From positions 1,852,967-1,916,966 of the forward strand of contig NZ_CP014844.1 in NCBI RefSeq assembly GCF_001598055.1: DNA of 64,000 nt. Direction: 5' to 3'. How positions within the stretch are numbered: the first letter of the stretch is position 1; every line of letters starts with the position of its first letter. Shown piece by piece: positions 51,286 through 60,875 of the stretch. The translations under genes and the position numbers were made by a program. The notes below the pieces were generated by a model, which searched no databases, was not told where the DNA came from, and was given only the letters and a program-made list of their open reading frames with translations. The stretch is from Cupriavidus nantongensis. GTDB lineage: Bacteria > Pseudomonadota > Gammaproteobacteria > Burkholderiales > Burkholderiaceae.

Positions 51286-51663
51286 ATGAACACCACGACA
51301 CGCATCAGCACCGCAGAACGCCTCGGCCGCACCTTGGGTCGCGGATGGCGTGCCTACGTGCGCGGCGAACGCCGGGCATCGAGTTGGTTGGTGTCCAAGG
51401 GGATGCCGGCGGCCGGTGCCACCGCGTTCGTGTGGGTGGTCAAGCTGGTTGCGCTCGGGGTGCTGCTGTACACCACCTTCTGGCTGGCGGTGTTGCTACT
51501 GCTGGGCGTTGCGGCGGCATGGTTGGCTGGCAATTCGGCTAGGGATGATGACCGCTGGGCGCAACAGGATGAACTGCGCAATGGCGAGGCGGGCTTTGGC
51601 CTGTATTCTTCCAATGGCCAGCGGCTCGACCCTCACGACCCGAACGATCCGTTCGATGACTGA
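51286..51663 (+). CDS. DUF3742 ICE-conserved membrane protein
   Basis: The protein has 125 residues with a basic N-terminal part (AERLGRTLGRGWRAYVRGERRASSW), two adjacent hydrophobic helices (AFVWVVKLVALGVLLYTTF; LAVLLLLGVAAAWLAGNSA) and an acidic C-terminus (DPHDPNDPFDD). This is the DUF3742 family, found next to traG in this ICE class. It is convergent with the TraG-like gene, only 15 bases apart. Role in transfer unknown. Confidence 0.88.
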   Translation: MNTTTRISTAERLGRTLGRGWRAYVRGERRASSWLVSKGMPAAGATAFVWVVKLVALGVLLYTTFWLAVLLLLGVAAAWLAGNSARDDDRWAQQDELRNGEAGFGLYSSNGQRLDPHDPNDPFDD

Positions 51664-51678
51664 GGTTTGGACTGTCCG

Positions 51679-53196
51679 TCACAGAACCTTGCCGGCTACC
51701 TTGTTTACACCTGACCCGGCGCTATCACGCGCTTCCTTGGAGCCGACAGCAAGGTTCTGAGCAATCACCCCAGCCTTAACTCCGACCCACCCCAAGGCAG
51801 CGACCCAAAACGTCGGCAGGACCAGAAACATCGTGCCCGTGACGAACATTAGGAGCATGTCACCGAAGGCGTTGTTCAGTCCTACCAACGGGTCGAAATT
51901 GGTGTGCGGCCGGTTCCAGCCGAACCCCCAGCCATAGAGCGCGTCGAGGATGGTGCTGTCAATCCAGCGTGCAAGCTGAAACCAGAAGTCCGTGAAGAAC
52001 AGCGCGAACTGCACGACGCTGACCGTGACCACCGTCTTCAGGTCATAGGTGCCCACGACCAGCACGAGCGGGATGCAGATAACCAGTGCCATCTTGAGCA
52101 ATGCAAGCACCATGGGCAGGGCCTGCCTCGCGACGTCCATGGCTGGAAACGCGGCAATCGCGCCGACTGCCATCCCAACATCGCCCGTGGCCCGCGTCAC
52201 AATGTTCGGCAGGGTCTTGTCGATCTGGCCGCCGTAGTCGGTATAGACGCTGCCCTGGTTCAATTTCTGCTGCCGCGGTGACGCGATCGTGCGGATTACC
52301 GAGTCGTCCACCTCGGCTCGGCTCAGGAACCCGGCCCAGCCCGCCAGGCGATTGAGCAGGCTCGGGTCCACCTGTCCCAGCAAGCGTGCCCGCAGGCCAT
52401 TACCGCCATCGGCCCACCATTGCCTGCAGGTCGGGTAGCCACCGCCACTGGATACCTGAGCCAGCCCGGCGTCGCGGTTGCTGTCATAGGGCCAGTCATC
52501 GCGCGGCGTGCTGGAACGGTACGTGTCGTAGTAGCCGTTCGTGTCGGTGAAGAACCGCGATCCGATCCAGGTCACGTCGTGCATCTGCTGCTCATCGAGC
52601 TGAGGGCGCTGCATGAACAATTTGGCCCGTGCAGGCCCATAGCAATCCCGCGAGAAATCCGCTACTTCCTGAGCCAGCACCGGGTCATCGATGCGCGTGG
52701 CGTCGATCTCCATGCGCATCTGCCGCAGGTCCGTGCCACACGGGATCGCCGCCACCGAGGCGCTCGTGACGGCGCGCGAGAGTGCATGCATGAACGCCCA
52801 CCAGACGGGCACCTTCGCCGACTGGTTGTTGATGGTGCTGAAGGACTGCGACCAGCCGGTATCCGTGGGCTGCGGCACGCTGACCTGGCACTGGGCCGAG
52901 CGCGAGCTGTCGTACTGGATGGTGTTCAGGTCCACGTCGATGAACGGAATGCCGGCGAACATCACCACCACGATGGCGACGAAGACCCGGTTCTCGATGC
53001 GGGCGGCGCTCAGCACGCCTTTATTGCCCTCGTCGGCACCTTCCGCACGGGCCTTCAACCACTCCTGCACGATGATGGCGACGAAAGGCAGCGCGAATAC
53101 CCCGCTGGATACCAGCACCGCCCAGATGCCGTTGTTGACGATCCAGGACACCAGCGTCAGGTAGTACTCCAGGTAGTCGGTCGTGAAAAGCGTCAT
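51679..53196 (-). CDS. TraG N-terminal-like conjugal transfer membrane protein
   Basis: The protein is about 505 residues from MTLFTTDYLEYYLTLVSWIV, at an ATG with GGAG nine bases upstream. It has an N-terminal group of helices, a long periplasmic region with Trp/Tyr-rich segments and paired Cys (YPTCRQWW), and C-terminal helices (LALLKMALVICIPLVLVVGTYDLK; MLLMFVTGTMFLVLPTFWVAALGWVG). It matches the TraG-N family used in MPF-G systems for mating-pair stabilisation. It is the last gene of the minus-strand transfer operon. Confidence 0.88.
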   Translation of the reverse strand: MTLFTTDYLEYYLTLVSWIVNNGIWAVLVSSGVFALPFVAIIVQEWLKARAEGADEGNKGVLSAARIENRVFVAIVVVMFAGIPFIDVDLNTIQYDSSRSAQCQVSVPQPTDTGWSQSFSTINNQSAKVPVWWAFMHALSRAVTSASVAAIPCGTDLRQMRMEIDATRIDDPVLAQEVADFSRDCYGPARAKLFMQRPQLDEQQMHDVTWIGSRFFTDTNGYYDTYRSSTPRDDWPYDSNRDAGLAQVSSGGGYPTCRQWWADGGNGLRARLLGQVDPSLLNRLAGWAGFLSRAEVDDSVIRTIASPRQQKLNQGSVYTDYGGQIDKTLPNIVTRATGDVGMAVGAIAAFPAMDVARQALPMVLALLKMALVICIPLVLVVGTYDLKTVVTVSVVQFALFFTDFWFQLARWIDSTILDALYGWGFGWNRPHTNFDPLVGLNNAFGDMLLMFVTGTMFLVLPTFWVAALGWVGVKAGVIAQNLAVGSKEARDSAGSGVNKVAGKVL

Positions 53197-53210
53197 CGCG
53201 CCATCTCCCC

Positions 53211-53570
53211 TCAACCGGCCTGCATCAGCAGGCTGGCTTCCAGCGCCACGATGGCGACGACGCCCGCGACCTCGGTGCGCACCAGGCGGCGCCGCGCCTG
53301 GGCGTCGTCCTCACGTACCAGCAGCCGGCGCCGCATCCAGACCCAGCCATAGGCCGTCGCCCCGTACAGGCACAACCGCCACACGAAGAAGTAGCCCGAT
53401 GCGGCCGCGAGCCACCGCTCCCAGCCGGCCACGCTCCCGACCAGGTAGATGCCGGCGACGTTGGCCCCCACCGCAGCGGCGACGATCACCACCGCCCACA
53501 GCAGTGCTTTCGCCGCGCGCCGGCTGAACAGCCAGCGCAAGGGGCGCCAGGTCATGCGCATTGCGCTCAT
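53211..53570 (-). CDS. Small ICE membrane protein
   Basis: The protein has 119 residues, starting MSAMRMTWRPLRWLFSRRAAK, with three hydrophobic segments (ALLWAVVIVAAAVGANVAGIYLV; WLAAASGYFFVWRLCLYGATAYGW; VVAIVALEASLLMQ). It is coupled to the previous gene by ATGA. It is an ICE-conserved hypothetical protein between the PFL_4711-type and TraG-like genes. Confidence 0.78.
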   Translation of the reverse strand: MSAMRMTWRPLRWLFSRRAAKALLWAVVIVAAAVGANVAGIYLVGSVAGWERWLAAASGYFFVWRLCLYGATAYGWVWMRRRLLVREDDAQARRRLVRTEVAGVVAIVALEASLLMQAG

Positions 53571-54961
53571 GGCCGGACTCCCGGATTGCCCTTCTGCAAC
53601 TGGTCGAGGCGGTCGGGCACCGGATCGCCCTCGTAGATGCCGCGCGAGCCGGCCGCGCGCGTACCATGGCGCTGGATGATCGCCATCGGCGAGTTGTTCG
53701 CCAGCTCGCGGCGCAGCTCCAGCTCCGTTTTCAGGTTGCGGATCTCCCGGTCGAGCGTGTCGCTCTCGTGGTTCACAGCCTCGACCGCCAACTCGTTGGC
53801 CGCCACGTTGGGCTCCTTCTTTCCCGTGAGCAGCGTGCGCTGGAGCAACAAGGCCTTCTCCAGCACCGACGACAGCGCCACCTCGGACGCAAGGCGCCGC
53901 GCCAGCAGGTCCTGGTCCGGCTCGTCGCGCAGCGCCTCGATGACGCCGCGCGTGATCGGCAGCGACGTGCTGCCGGCCTCGCGCAAGTTCTCGAAGGTGG
54001 TGTTGCGCACGCCGGAAACCAGTTCCTGCAAGACTTCCAGTTTGGCTTCGTACTCCTCCTGGATCAGCGGCGTCAGCCCGACGCCGGGCACCGTCTCGGT
54101 CTTGGTGCAGGAATCGCACGTGCGCTGCACCTGTTCCCCGAGGACCCGGGTGGCCCATTCGGTCGCCTGCTGCGGCGACGTCCAGGTCTGGCAGGACAGG
54201 CTCGCGCAACTGGCGGGCGCGATGGAGGATGTGTCCGTCACGCCGCGCCCGTTGACCAGGTTGTAGCCCGCGCGGGTGACGTCGCCGACCACCCGAATGG
54301 CGGACTGGCCTGCGCCACCGGCATTGCTGCCGCCCACCCAGGGAACGCCGTCGTTGCCGCGGCGCGTCTCAGCCTGCTCGACGGCCGAAACGGCATCGTT
54401 GCTGCCAACCGCGTCACGCAGGGCCATGCCTTCGGCCATCTGGCTCCAGCCAAGCTGGCCGCCCGCCGTCTCGGCCATCTTCTCGGCCATCGCGCGGCAC
54501 GTCAGCTTGGAGCGGTCGAAGTCCAGCCGCGCCTGCAGCACGCCGTTGGTCAGCAGGTTGTACAGGCCGGGATCGGCGCGCTGAATGATCAGCGCCGGCA
54601 GGGACGCCACCGCGCTGGTGGCGCTCTGGATCACGTTGCTCATGATCTGCTGGAAGCCGTTCGTGATGCCGTTGAGCTGGTTGCGCAGCGTGGTCTGGAT
54701 GCTCATGTCGCCGCAGATCAGGTTGCTGTTCCACCCCAAGCCGACCCCGATGGAGCGCATGCCAGCCGCGCGGCCCATGGACACCGCGCTGCCGCCTCCG
54801 ATCGAGTACATGACGTCATCGCCAATGACGGGGCCGCTGTTCTGGTATCCGACCTGCGCCCACGCCAGGCCGCAGACCAGAGCGAGCGTGCCGGCCAGCG
54901 CCGTCGGGCGCAGCAAGTAGCACGCCTTGGCGGAAAGGTTCATCGGTTCAGGACGCTTCAT
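53567..54961 (-). CDS. Integrating conjugative element protein, PFL_4711 type (TIGR03755)
   Basis: This 464-residue exported protein has a signal segment (PTALAGTLALVCGLAWAQ). A Gly/Ser-rich N-terminal region follows (YSIGGGSAVSMGRAAGMRSIGVGLGWNSNLICGDMS), then Cys-containing segments (CASLSCQTW; CDSCTK) and a long helical C-terminus. It corresponds to the TraH-like component of the F-type family in this ICE class, a periplasmic protein needed for pilus assembly. Its stop overlaps the next start. Confidence 0.88.
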   Translation of the reverse strand: MKRPEPMNLSAKACYLLRPTALAGTLALVCGLAWAQVGYQNSGPVIGDDVMYSIGGGSAVSMGRAAGMRSIGVGLGWNSNLICGDMSIQTTLRNQLNGITNGFQQIMSNVIQSATSAVASLPALIIQRADPGLYNLLTNGVLQARLDFDRSKLTCRAMAEKMAETAGGQLGWSQMAEGMALRDAVGSNDAVSAVEQAETRRGNDGVPWVGGSNAGGAGQSAIRVVGDVTRAGYNLVNGRGVTDTSSIAPASCASLSCQTWTSPQQATEWATRVLGEQVQRTCDSCTKTETVPGVGLTPLIQEEYEAKLEVLQELVSGVRNTTFENLREAGSTSLPITRGVIEALRDEPDQDLLARRLASEVALSSVLEKALLLQRTLLTGKKEPNVAANELAVEAVNHESDTLDREIRNLKTELELRRELANNSPMAIIQRHGTRAAGSRGIYEGDPVPDRLDQLQKGNPGVRP

Positions 54962-54970
54962 CGTGGCACC

Positions 54971-55918
54971 TCAGAGGAAATCGACGCTGCCCAGGAACAC
55001 CTGCCCGCGGCGTTCGCAGCAGGCATACGGCCGCCACAGCGCCCAGGCGTAGTCGCCTTGCTGGGCCTGGGTCAGCGTGCCGCTGTGGGGGAAGACCACG
55101 CAGGTGTTCGACAGACGAGGGGTCAGCTCCTGCCACTTCCCGGTGGAGGTATCGCCTTCGACCAGCGCCCCGGCCGGCCAGTAGCCGTCACGGGCGTTGG
55201 CGAGCAGTGGCTGGTACACGTGCAACTGCCCGCGGCGCGTGACGACATCGCCCGCGCGCTGGGCCACCACCGCCCCGGATTTGTGGTCGTCGGTCTGGTG
55301 CAGGAAGCCACCGCGTGGATAGACATTGCCCCAGAGGTTCATCGTGGTGCGCGCACCGACCTCACGCATGCCCGGAATCAACGCCTCCGGGTAGGCCATC
55401 TCGGGCACGTTGTAGCGCCAGGCCAGCGTGTCCAGGGTGCTGAGCAGATACGGCATGAAGGCCGTGCCCGCGCCTTGGCAGAAGTAGCCGGAGGACGAGG
55501 CGAACTGGTTGAACACCTCGCCGCCGGGATGGCCGATAACATCGCTGTTCTTGAATTTGGCGAGGTTGTTTTCATGATCCTCGTTCGTGGTGCCGTCCCC
55601 GCCGGCCTGGGCCGAAGGATTGGGCGTGCTCATGGCGCGCACTTCAACCCAGGGGTTCTCGCCGGTGTTCGAGTACGACGACACCACTGCATCGGGGATG
55701 TAGTGCCTGACCTTGACGGAGGTACGCACCGTGCAGCCGGTCCAGGTGCAATAGAGCCAGTAGCAGATACCCACCACCCGGTATTCCAGGCAATCGGGCG
55801 AAGCCACTGAACCCACGATGGTTGCCGTGTTCAGGGCGTAGCTGCCCGTGGCGCTAAGCAGCAGCACGGACGCGACAGCAGCTCGCATGCGGCGCAGAAG
55901 GTCGAATGGGGGGATCAC
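54971..55918 (-). CDS. Integrating conjugative element protein, PFL_4710 type (TIGR03756, TraU-like)
   Basis: This 315-residue exported protein has a signal (MRAAVASVLLLSATGSYA). The body is rich in Cys and aromatic residues (CLEYRVVGICYWLYCTWTGCTV; YACCERRGQVFLG), like TraU, which is stabilised by disulfides. The GTG at 55918 overlaps the preceding stop (GTGA) and is chosen; the ATG at 55888 is an alternative that starts at the signal peptide itself. The encoded Cys-rich protein fits with the thioredoxin-fold gene in the same operon. Confidence 0.87.
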   Translation of the reverse strand: MIPPFDLLRRMRAAVASVLLLSATGSYALNTATIVGSVASPDCLEYRVVGICYWLYCTWTGCTVRTSVKVRHYIPDAVVSSYSNTGENPWVEVRAMSTPNPSAQAGGDGTTNEDHENNLAKFKNSDVIGHPGGEVFNQFASSSGYFCQGAGTAFMPYLLSTLDTLAWRYNVPEMAYPEALIPGMREVGARTTMNLWGNVYPRGGFLHQTDDHKSGAVVAQRAGDVVTRRGQLHVYQPLLANARDGYWPAGALVEGDTSTGKWQELTPRLSNTCVVFPHSGTLTQAQQGDYAWALWRPYACCERRGQVFLGSVDFL

Positions 55919-56361
55919 GGTTCGGTCCTCCGGTGCTGTTCGATCCGCGCGATGGCGCGGGCCACGTCCGGCTCGCCATAGACCACATAGCGCTGGTCCA
56001 CCACGACGGCCGGGACGGCGGTGATGCCCAGGCTCCATGCGTCCGTCACGCCCTGGTAGGCCGTCGCGATGCGCCGCTGAAGGTCAGTGCCTCCCTGGGT
56101 CAGCCGACGCTTGACCAGGGCTGTCGCCTGGTCGGGGTCGGTGGGCAGATTCGCCGAAAGCTCGGCCTCGATGCGCGGCGCTTCATCCAGCTCGATCAGC
56201 CGTTCGCCGCCCATGGTCTTGACCGGGTGGTGGCCGTCGGTGACGACCACCACGTCGGCGGCGAAGGTGACCGGGCTGAACACCGCCAGGGACGCCGGCA
56301 GCGCCACGGCCAGGCCAAGGGTTCGCCAGCCTGGTGCGAACCGGGTAAAAGCTGCTGGCAT
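55915..56361 (-). CDS. Integrating conjugative element protein, PFL_4709 type (TIGR03757, TrbC-like)
   Basis: This 148-residue exported protein has a signal (LGLAVALPASLAVFSPVTFA), then DVVVVTDGHHPVKTMGGERLIELDEA and a thioredoxin-like cis-Pro segment SLGITAVPAVVVDQRYVVYGEPDVARAIARI. This resembles the C-terminal half of TrbC/TraW-type pilus assembly proteins. It is coupled to the TraU-like gene. A 163-base gap separates it from radC upstream. Confidence 0.86.
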   Translation of the reverse strand: MPAAFTRFAPGWRTLGLAVALPASLAVFSPVTFAADVVVVTDGHHPVKTMGGERLIELDEAPRIEAELSANLPTDPDQATALVKRRLTQGGTDLQRRIATAYQGVTDAWSLGITAVPAVVVDQRYVVYGEPDVARAIARIEQHRRTEP

Positions 56362-56524
56362 GTCATGCGCCCCGGAAGTTGATCAGGGCCATAGTCAAAC
56401 GCCGAACCCCATGCGGTCCCAACAAACAATGCGCATCGCGGCCACCCCGCATACCTGCTTGTGTCGCCGCGAAGAAAAAGCGGAGGCCGAAGCCTCCGCG
56501 CTGATCAACGAAGCAGTGCAACAC

Positions 56525-57019
56525 TTACAGCAGGCCGGACTCCGCAAAGGAGAACGGGGCACCCTGGCCGACGATGATGTGGTCCAGTACCCGCACATCG
56601 ATGAGCGCCAGCGCGGCCTGCAGTTGCTGGGTCAGCACGCGATCCGCGATCGACGGCTCGGACATGCCCGAGGGGTGCTGATGTGCGAAGACCACCGCAG
56701 CGGCATTCAATTCCAGCACACGCTGTACGACGACACGCGGATAGACCGAAGTCGAGTTGATCGTGCCCCTGAACAACGGCTCGTAGGCCAGCACCTGATG
56801 CATGCTGTCAAGGAATACAGCGACGAATATTTCGTTGGGCTCGGCCACCAGCTTCACGTGCAGGTAGTCGCGCACGGCCGTGGGGTCGAGGAGTTTCGGA
56901 CCCGCTTTGAAAACCCGCTTCTCCAGCAGTGCAATGGCTTGCTGGATGATCCAGTCCTCGTGCTGGGCAGCGATGGCGGAAAGCGACTCCAGGCAGGAGT
57001 CATTGACGACGAAAGACAT
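56525..57019 (-). CDS. radC: RadC-family JAB domain protein
   Basis: The protein has 164 residues from MSFVVNDSCLESLS, with GGAGG eight bases upstream. The JAMM-type metal motif is complete: EIFVAVFLDSMHQVLA (Glu), VVFAHQHPSGMSEPSIAD (HxHPSG plus Asp). It lacks the N-terminal helix-hairpin-helix of chromosomal RadC, as is usual for mobile-element copies. Its role is unknown; a peptidase or DNA-related function for the incoming element has been proposed for such copies. It lies inside the transfer operon. Confidence 0.92.
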   Translation of the reverse strand: MSFVVNDSCLESLSAIAAQHEDWIIQQAIALLEKRVFKAGPKLLDPTAVRDYLHVKLVAEPNEIFVAVFLDSMHQVLAYEPLFRGTINSTSVYPRVVVQRVLELNAAAVVFAHQHPSGMSEPSIADRVLTQQLQAALALIDVRVLDHIIVGQGAPFSFAESGLL

Positions 57020-57194
57020 GGCGAACCTCCAAATGGTGAGATCGGAGGGCGCGCGCCCGGGGAGGGCAAGCCCTCCTGGGGAACGAACAAGGTGCATCCA
57101 TCACCGCGGGAGCGGTGATCGTTCGCGGCCAGGATGCGAGGCGAACGGGTTGCGGTCAGCGCAGCGGACTGCGCCGTAGCCTTGAAGACCGGGG

Positions 57195-57959
57195 CTACCT
57201 GGGCATGTCGCCGACGACGTCGGCAGGCATTTCCGATGTAGGTGTGGCGGCGGGATCGCGGGCCGCGAGCATGTCCATGGCCGACAGCAAGGCATCGCCC
57301 TCGATCGGACCCTGCAGCAGGATAGCCTTGCCGGTTTCGCGATCGTGTAGCCGCAGCGACGGCGTGGCGGTCACGCCGCTGTTCGTGGCTTCCGCAGTTT
57401 GGGCGCGAATCGCCGCGTCGGGCCGCTCGCTCGCGATGCACTGCTCGATGGGTGGCGTAAGGTCGGGGTAGCGCAGGTCCTCGGGCAAGCCCTGACCGTC
57501 GCTGCGCGTGTGGGCATATACCCACTCGACGGCCTGCCAGAAGGCGGCATGACCGCTGGCTTGGCCCGCGCATTCCGCCAGGCGCGCTTCCGCGGACGCG
57601 GCCGGCTCATGCGCTGCCAACGGGAGGTGATGCCATTGCAAGGCCACGTCCGCATTGCCGGCCACCCAACGCTTGAGCACTGGGAAATAGGACCGGCAGA
57701 ACGGGCATTCGAGGTCCGCGTAGAGCGTCAGCGTGAAGCGTCCTTCCGGATTGCCCATCTGCCACGGAGGCCCAGCCACCTGCGTCTCGCTGACTGGCGC
57801 TGAAGTCTGAGGCGTGGACTGCCCGGGCCAACGGGACACGAGCCAGATCAGCAGCAGTGCAACCAGCGCTGCGGCCACTGTCCAAGGCCAGCTGGGCCGC
57901 CAGTGCCGACGGCGGAACGCCTGCACCTGCATCGGAATGGAAGGACGTTTCTGTTCCAT
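57195..57959 (-). CDS. Membrane-anchored thioredoxin-fold (DsbA/DsbG-like) protein
   Basis: This 254-residue protein has an N-terminal membrane anchor (WTVAAALVALLLIWLVSRW) and a periplasmic thioredoxin fold with the active site ADLECPFCRSYFPVL (CPFC) and a later cis-Pro loop SGVTATPSLRLHD. A Cys pair (AECAG; EQCIA) may be structural. It probably oxidises or isomerises disulfides in Cys-rich transfer proteins such as the TraU-like neighbour. It lies 24 bases after the VirB4-type gene's... downstream side in the same operon order. Confidence 0.88.
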   Translation of the reverse strand: MEQKRPSIPMQVQAFRRRHWRPSWPWTVAAALVALLLIWLVSRWPGQSTPQTSAPVSETQVAGPPWQMGNPEGRFTLTLYADLECPFCRSYFPVLKRWVAGNADVALQWHHLPLAAHEPAASAEARLAECAGQASGHAAFWQAVEWVYAHTRSDGQGLPEDLRYPDLTPPIEQCIASERPDAAIRAQTAEATNSGVTATPSLRLHDRETGKAILLQGPIEGDALLSAMDMLAARDPAATPTSEMPADVVGDMPR

Positions 57960-57983
57960 GGCGTTCTCCGGTGTACGGCAGAT

Positions 57984-60875
57984 TCAGGGCAGGTCCAGGG
58001 TCGGCGACTCGATGCCACGTGCCCGGTCGATCTTCTCAGCCACCTTGAAGGCGGCATCCAGCTCGCTGACGCCGTGCTGCTGCATGAGTTGGTAGCGTTC
58101 TGCCTTCTCCTCGGGCTCGGTTTGCGCGAGCGCGAGGTAGAGACTTGGCGGCACGGCGCGGAACAGCACTTCCATGCTCTTGGAGAGGATGACGCCCTCG
58201 GTGAACTTGCCCGCTTCCTTGCGTGCGGAGAGCATCAGCGCCTTCTGCGCCGGCGAGAGTTCGCGGAAGCGCGCGATCTTCTCCACCTCGTCCGGCGGCA
58301 TCGACAGGCACACCCACCACTCGATCATGTTGAGCATCGGCTCCGCTGCACGTGGCAGGTCGTCGATGTTCTGCGTCGCCAGCCAGAACCAGGCGCCCAA
58401 CTTGCGCCACATTTTTGTAATTTTCACGACATAGGGCGCGAGCAGCGGGTTCTTGGTGATGATGTGACCTTCGTCGGTCACGTTGACGATCGGCCGTCCC
58501 AGGTACTGGTCGCGCTCGGCGATGTTGTTCACCGTGCTGATCAGGCTGATGTAGGCGATGGAGAGCTGCGCGTTGTAGCCCTCGCGGGCATAGGTCGCCA
58601 GATCGACCAGCGTGATGTCGGCCTCGGGCCACGGCGTGCCGTCGCGGTCGAACATCTCGCCGTCCGTGCCTTGGCAGAACATGTCCATCGCGTCCGCCAT
58701 CTCCAGCAGCCGCGCACGGCGCATCTCGGGCAACGTCGGGTCCTGGCCACGGGTGCGCAGTGCATTGCGCACATCGCGCGTGAGCACGGTGCGCTTCTCC
58801 GCCACGCAATGTTCGGCGGCGTCGAGGATGCACTGGCGGATCAGCGAGCGGTCGGCCCGCGTCATCCGCGCTTCTTCCTTGTCTTCGCCGCCCGTGATCA
58901 TCAGCCGTGCCGTGATCTCCAGTTCGCCGAGCACGTCGCGCTGCTCATCCGCCTCCATGGCCGAGGCATCCGGTGGCAGGTCTTCGTCCAGGGCATCGGC
59001 ATCGAGCGTCTGCACGTCGCTGGGCGTTTCGATCAGCCGGCGTGCGTCGGCGAACGGCGCCAGGCTGATGCCCGATCCGGGGGCCAGCTTGACCCGGTTC
59101 ACGGTCAGGCCCAGGCGCCGCGCGAAGTCGCTGAACAGGCCGAAGCTGTTGCCGGCTTCCACGATGAAAAGCCGCGGCCGGTAGATGGCCGTCACCTGGT
59201 TCAGCAGGTTGTTGAGTGTGGCGGACTTCCCCGAGCCGGTGGGGCCAAATAGAAACAGATGGGCATTCATCTGCCGATCCAACCTGTTCAAGGGGTCGAA
59301 CGTAATCGGGCCGCCGCCGCGATTGAACATCGTGATGCCGGGATGCCCCGTGCCCTGGGCGCGGCCCCACACCGGCGACAGGTTCGCCGCATGCTGGGCG
59401 AACATCAGTTGCGCGTACCACCGGCGCCGATCCTGGCCGGGGTTGTAGCAGCACGGCAGCCAGCGCAGGTAGCTGTTGAGCGGCGCCACCTCGTCGTCCT
59501 CGCGCACCGGCTGCAGGCCGGCGTTGAGCATCACGTTCGCGAGGTCCAGGCCGCGCCGATCCAGTTCCGCCTCGTCGCGCCCGCGTAGGTAGAACGCCAG
59601 AGTGCCCCGGTAGAGCTTGTGCGCGCTGCCGATCAGGGAGCGGGCTTCATGCACGTCCTTGAGCGTCTGCTCCGACGCCAGCGTCTCGCCCACAGCTTTC
59701 TTCGCCAGATGGTTGAGGTCCGATTCGAGGACGTCCTGCGGCGTGGCGACCATCGTGAGACACATCAAGGTGTCCTCGGGCATCTGGTCGAACAGCGTGT
59801 TGATCGCGTCCCCCTTGCGGGTCTCGCCGGTCAGGTGCCCGGTGCCGGGCGGCATGCGCAGCCGGTCGGTGATCAGCACGCGGTGCGGCATGCCGTCGAA
59901 GTACCAGGCCCCTTGCGCCACGTCCGAGCGCGGCTGCCCAAAGAACAGCCGCTGGCTGAAATCCCGCCCGCTCGCCAGCTCGATCTCGCCGGCCTCGCTT
60001 TCCTCGGTACTGTCCGGATAGCGCGCCAACGCGTAGAAGCGCTCCCGGTCCTCCACCCCAGGCCCGAGCAGCGTGGGGCGCGGGTTGAACCACCGCAGCA
60101 GCCAGTCGTGGACGTCGGCCGCGACCATGCGCCGGGCCTGGATGCCGGCGTTCGCCAGGCCGCCGCACAGGCGGTCGCAGACGATGCCCAGCATCTGCTC
60201 GGGTGTCTGGCCGCGGCGGTTTGCCTGTCCCTGTCCGCTCGCGCGGCGGTACACCACCATGCGCACGCGCCGCGTCTGGCCGCGCCAGCGCAGCCGCGTG
60301 ACCACCGTGTCCTCGAACAGGCCGCCGGGCTTGGCCACAGCGCGCAGGTGGTGGCCGAAGAAGCGCAGGTAGAACTCGGTGAACGCCGAGCCGCGCGCAC
60401 GTGGCTGCACGTAATCGCGCAAGGTCTGCATGTACTGGTCGAAGCTCGGTTCGTCCTGGGCATAGAGCTGGAGCACCCACGGGTTCTCGTCCAGTTCATC
60501 GAAACTGTCCTGAAGCGCGTTTTCCAGGGCGTCGCGGGCATGCGCGAGCCAGCCAGGCTCCCGGCCCTCGGTGCCCAGCGGCACCAGCTCGTAGAACGCC
60601 GCCACCGATTGGCCGTCCTCCAGGAGCATCGATTTCGACTCGGGCATGAACTCCACCCAGGGCAGCAGTTCCACGAAGGACGGCGCAACGTCGTACAGCG
60701 CCTGCTCGTCGGCCACGGTCGCTGGCTTGCGGCCGTGGACTGCCGAACCGGGTTCGGGGATGCCGGCCTGGCGCAAGGCCTCGACGTGGCGCTGCCAGCT
60801 GTCCGGCTGCTCATCGCTGGCCGGGCTACTGGAGCCGGCGCCGGCCAGCTTCGGCCATGGGAGTTTCCACCGCAT
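57984..60875 (-). CDS. VirB4/TraC-type conjugative transfer ATPase (PFL_4706 type, TIGR03744)
   Basis: This 963-residue ATPase energises assembly of the type IV secretion system. The N-terminal TraC-like region includes SVAAFYELVPLGTEGREPGWL. The Walker A LFLFGPTGSGKSATLNNLL lies near residue 542, Walker B-like IVNVTDEGHIITKNPL around residue 790, and GAWFWLATQNIDDLP gives the conserved Gln. An acidic insertion lies between the Walker motifs. The length is normal for the family. It overlaps the lipoprotein stop by one base. Confidence 0.94.
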   Translation of the reverse strand: MRWKLPWPKLAGAGSSSPASDEQPDSWQRHVEALRQAGIPEPGSAVHGRKPATVADEQALYDVAPSFVELLPWVEFMPESKSMLLEDGQSVAAFYELVPLGTEGREPGWLAHARDALENALQDSFDELDENPWVLQLYAQDEPSFDQYMQTLRDYVQPRARGSAFTEFYLRFFGHHLRAVAKPGGLFEDTVVTRLRWRGQTRRVRMVVYRRASGQGQANRRGQTPEQMLGIVCDRLCGGLANAGIQARRMVAADVHDWLLRWFNPRPTLLGPGVEDRERFYALARYPDSTEESEAGEIELASGRDFSQRLFFGQPRSDVAQGAWYFDGMPHRVLITDRLRMPPGTGHLTGETRKGDAINTLFDQMPEDTLMCLTMVATPQDVLESDLNHLAKKAVGETLASEQTLKDVHEARSLIGSAHKLYRGTLAFYLRGRDEAELDRRGLDLANVMLNAGLQPVREDDEVAPLNSYLRWLPCCYNPGQDRRRWYAQLMFAQHAANLSPVWGRAQGTGHPGITMFNRGGGPITFDPLNRLDRQMNAHLFLFGPTGSGKSATLNNLLNQVTAIYRPRLFIVEAGNSFGLFSDFARRLGLTVNRVKLAPGSGISLAPFADARRLIETPSDVQTLDADALDEDLPPDASAMEADEQRDVLGELEITARLMITGGEDKEEARMTRADRSLIRQCILDAAEHCVAEKRTVLTRDVRNALRTRGQDPTLPEMRRARLLEMADAMDMFCQGTDGEMFDRDGTPWPEADITLVDLATYAREGYNAQLSIAYISLISTVNNIAERDQYLGRPIVNVTDEGHIITKNPLLAPYVVKITKMWRKLGAWFWLATQNIDDLPRAAEPMLNMIEWWVCLSMPPDEVEKIARFRELSPAQKALMLSARKEAGKFTEGVILSKSMEVLFRAVPPSLYLALAQTEPEEKAERYQLMQQHGVSELDAAFKVAEKIDRARGIESPTLDLP

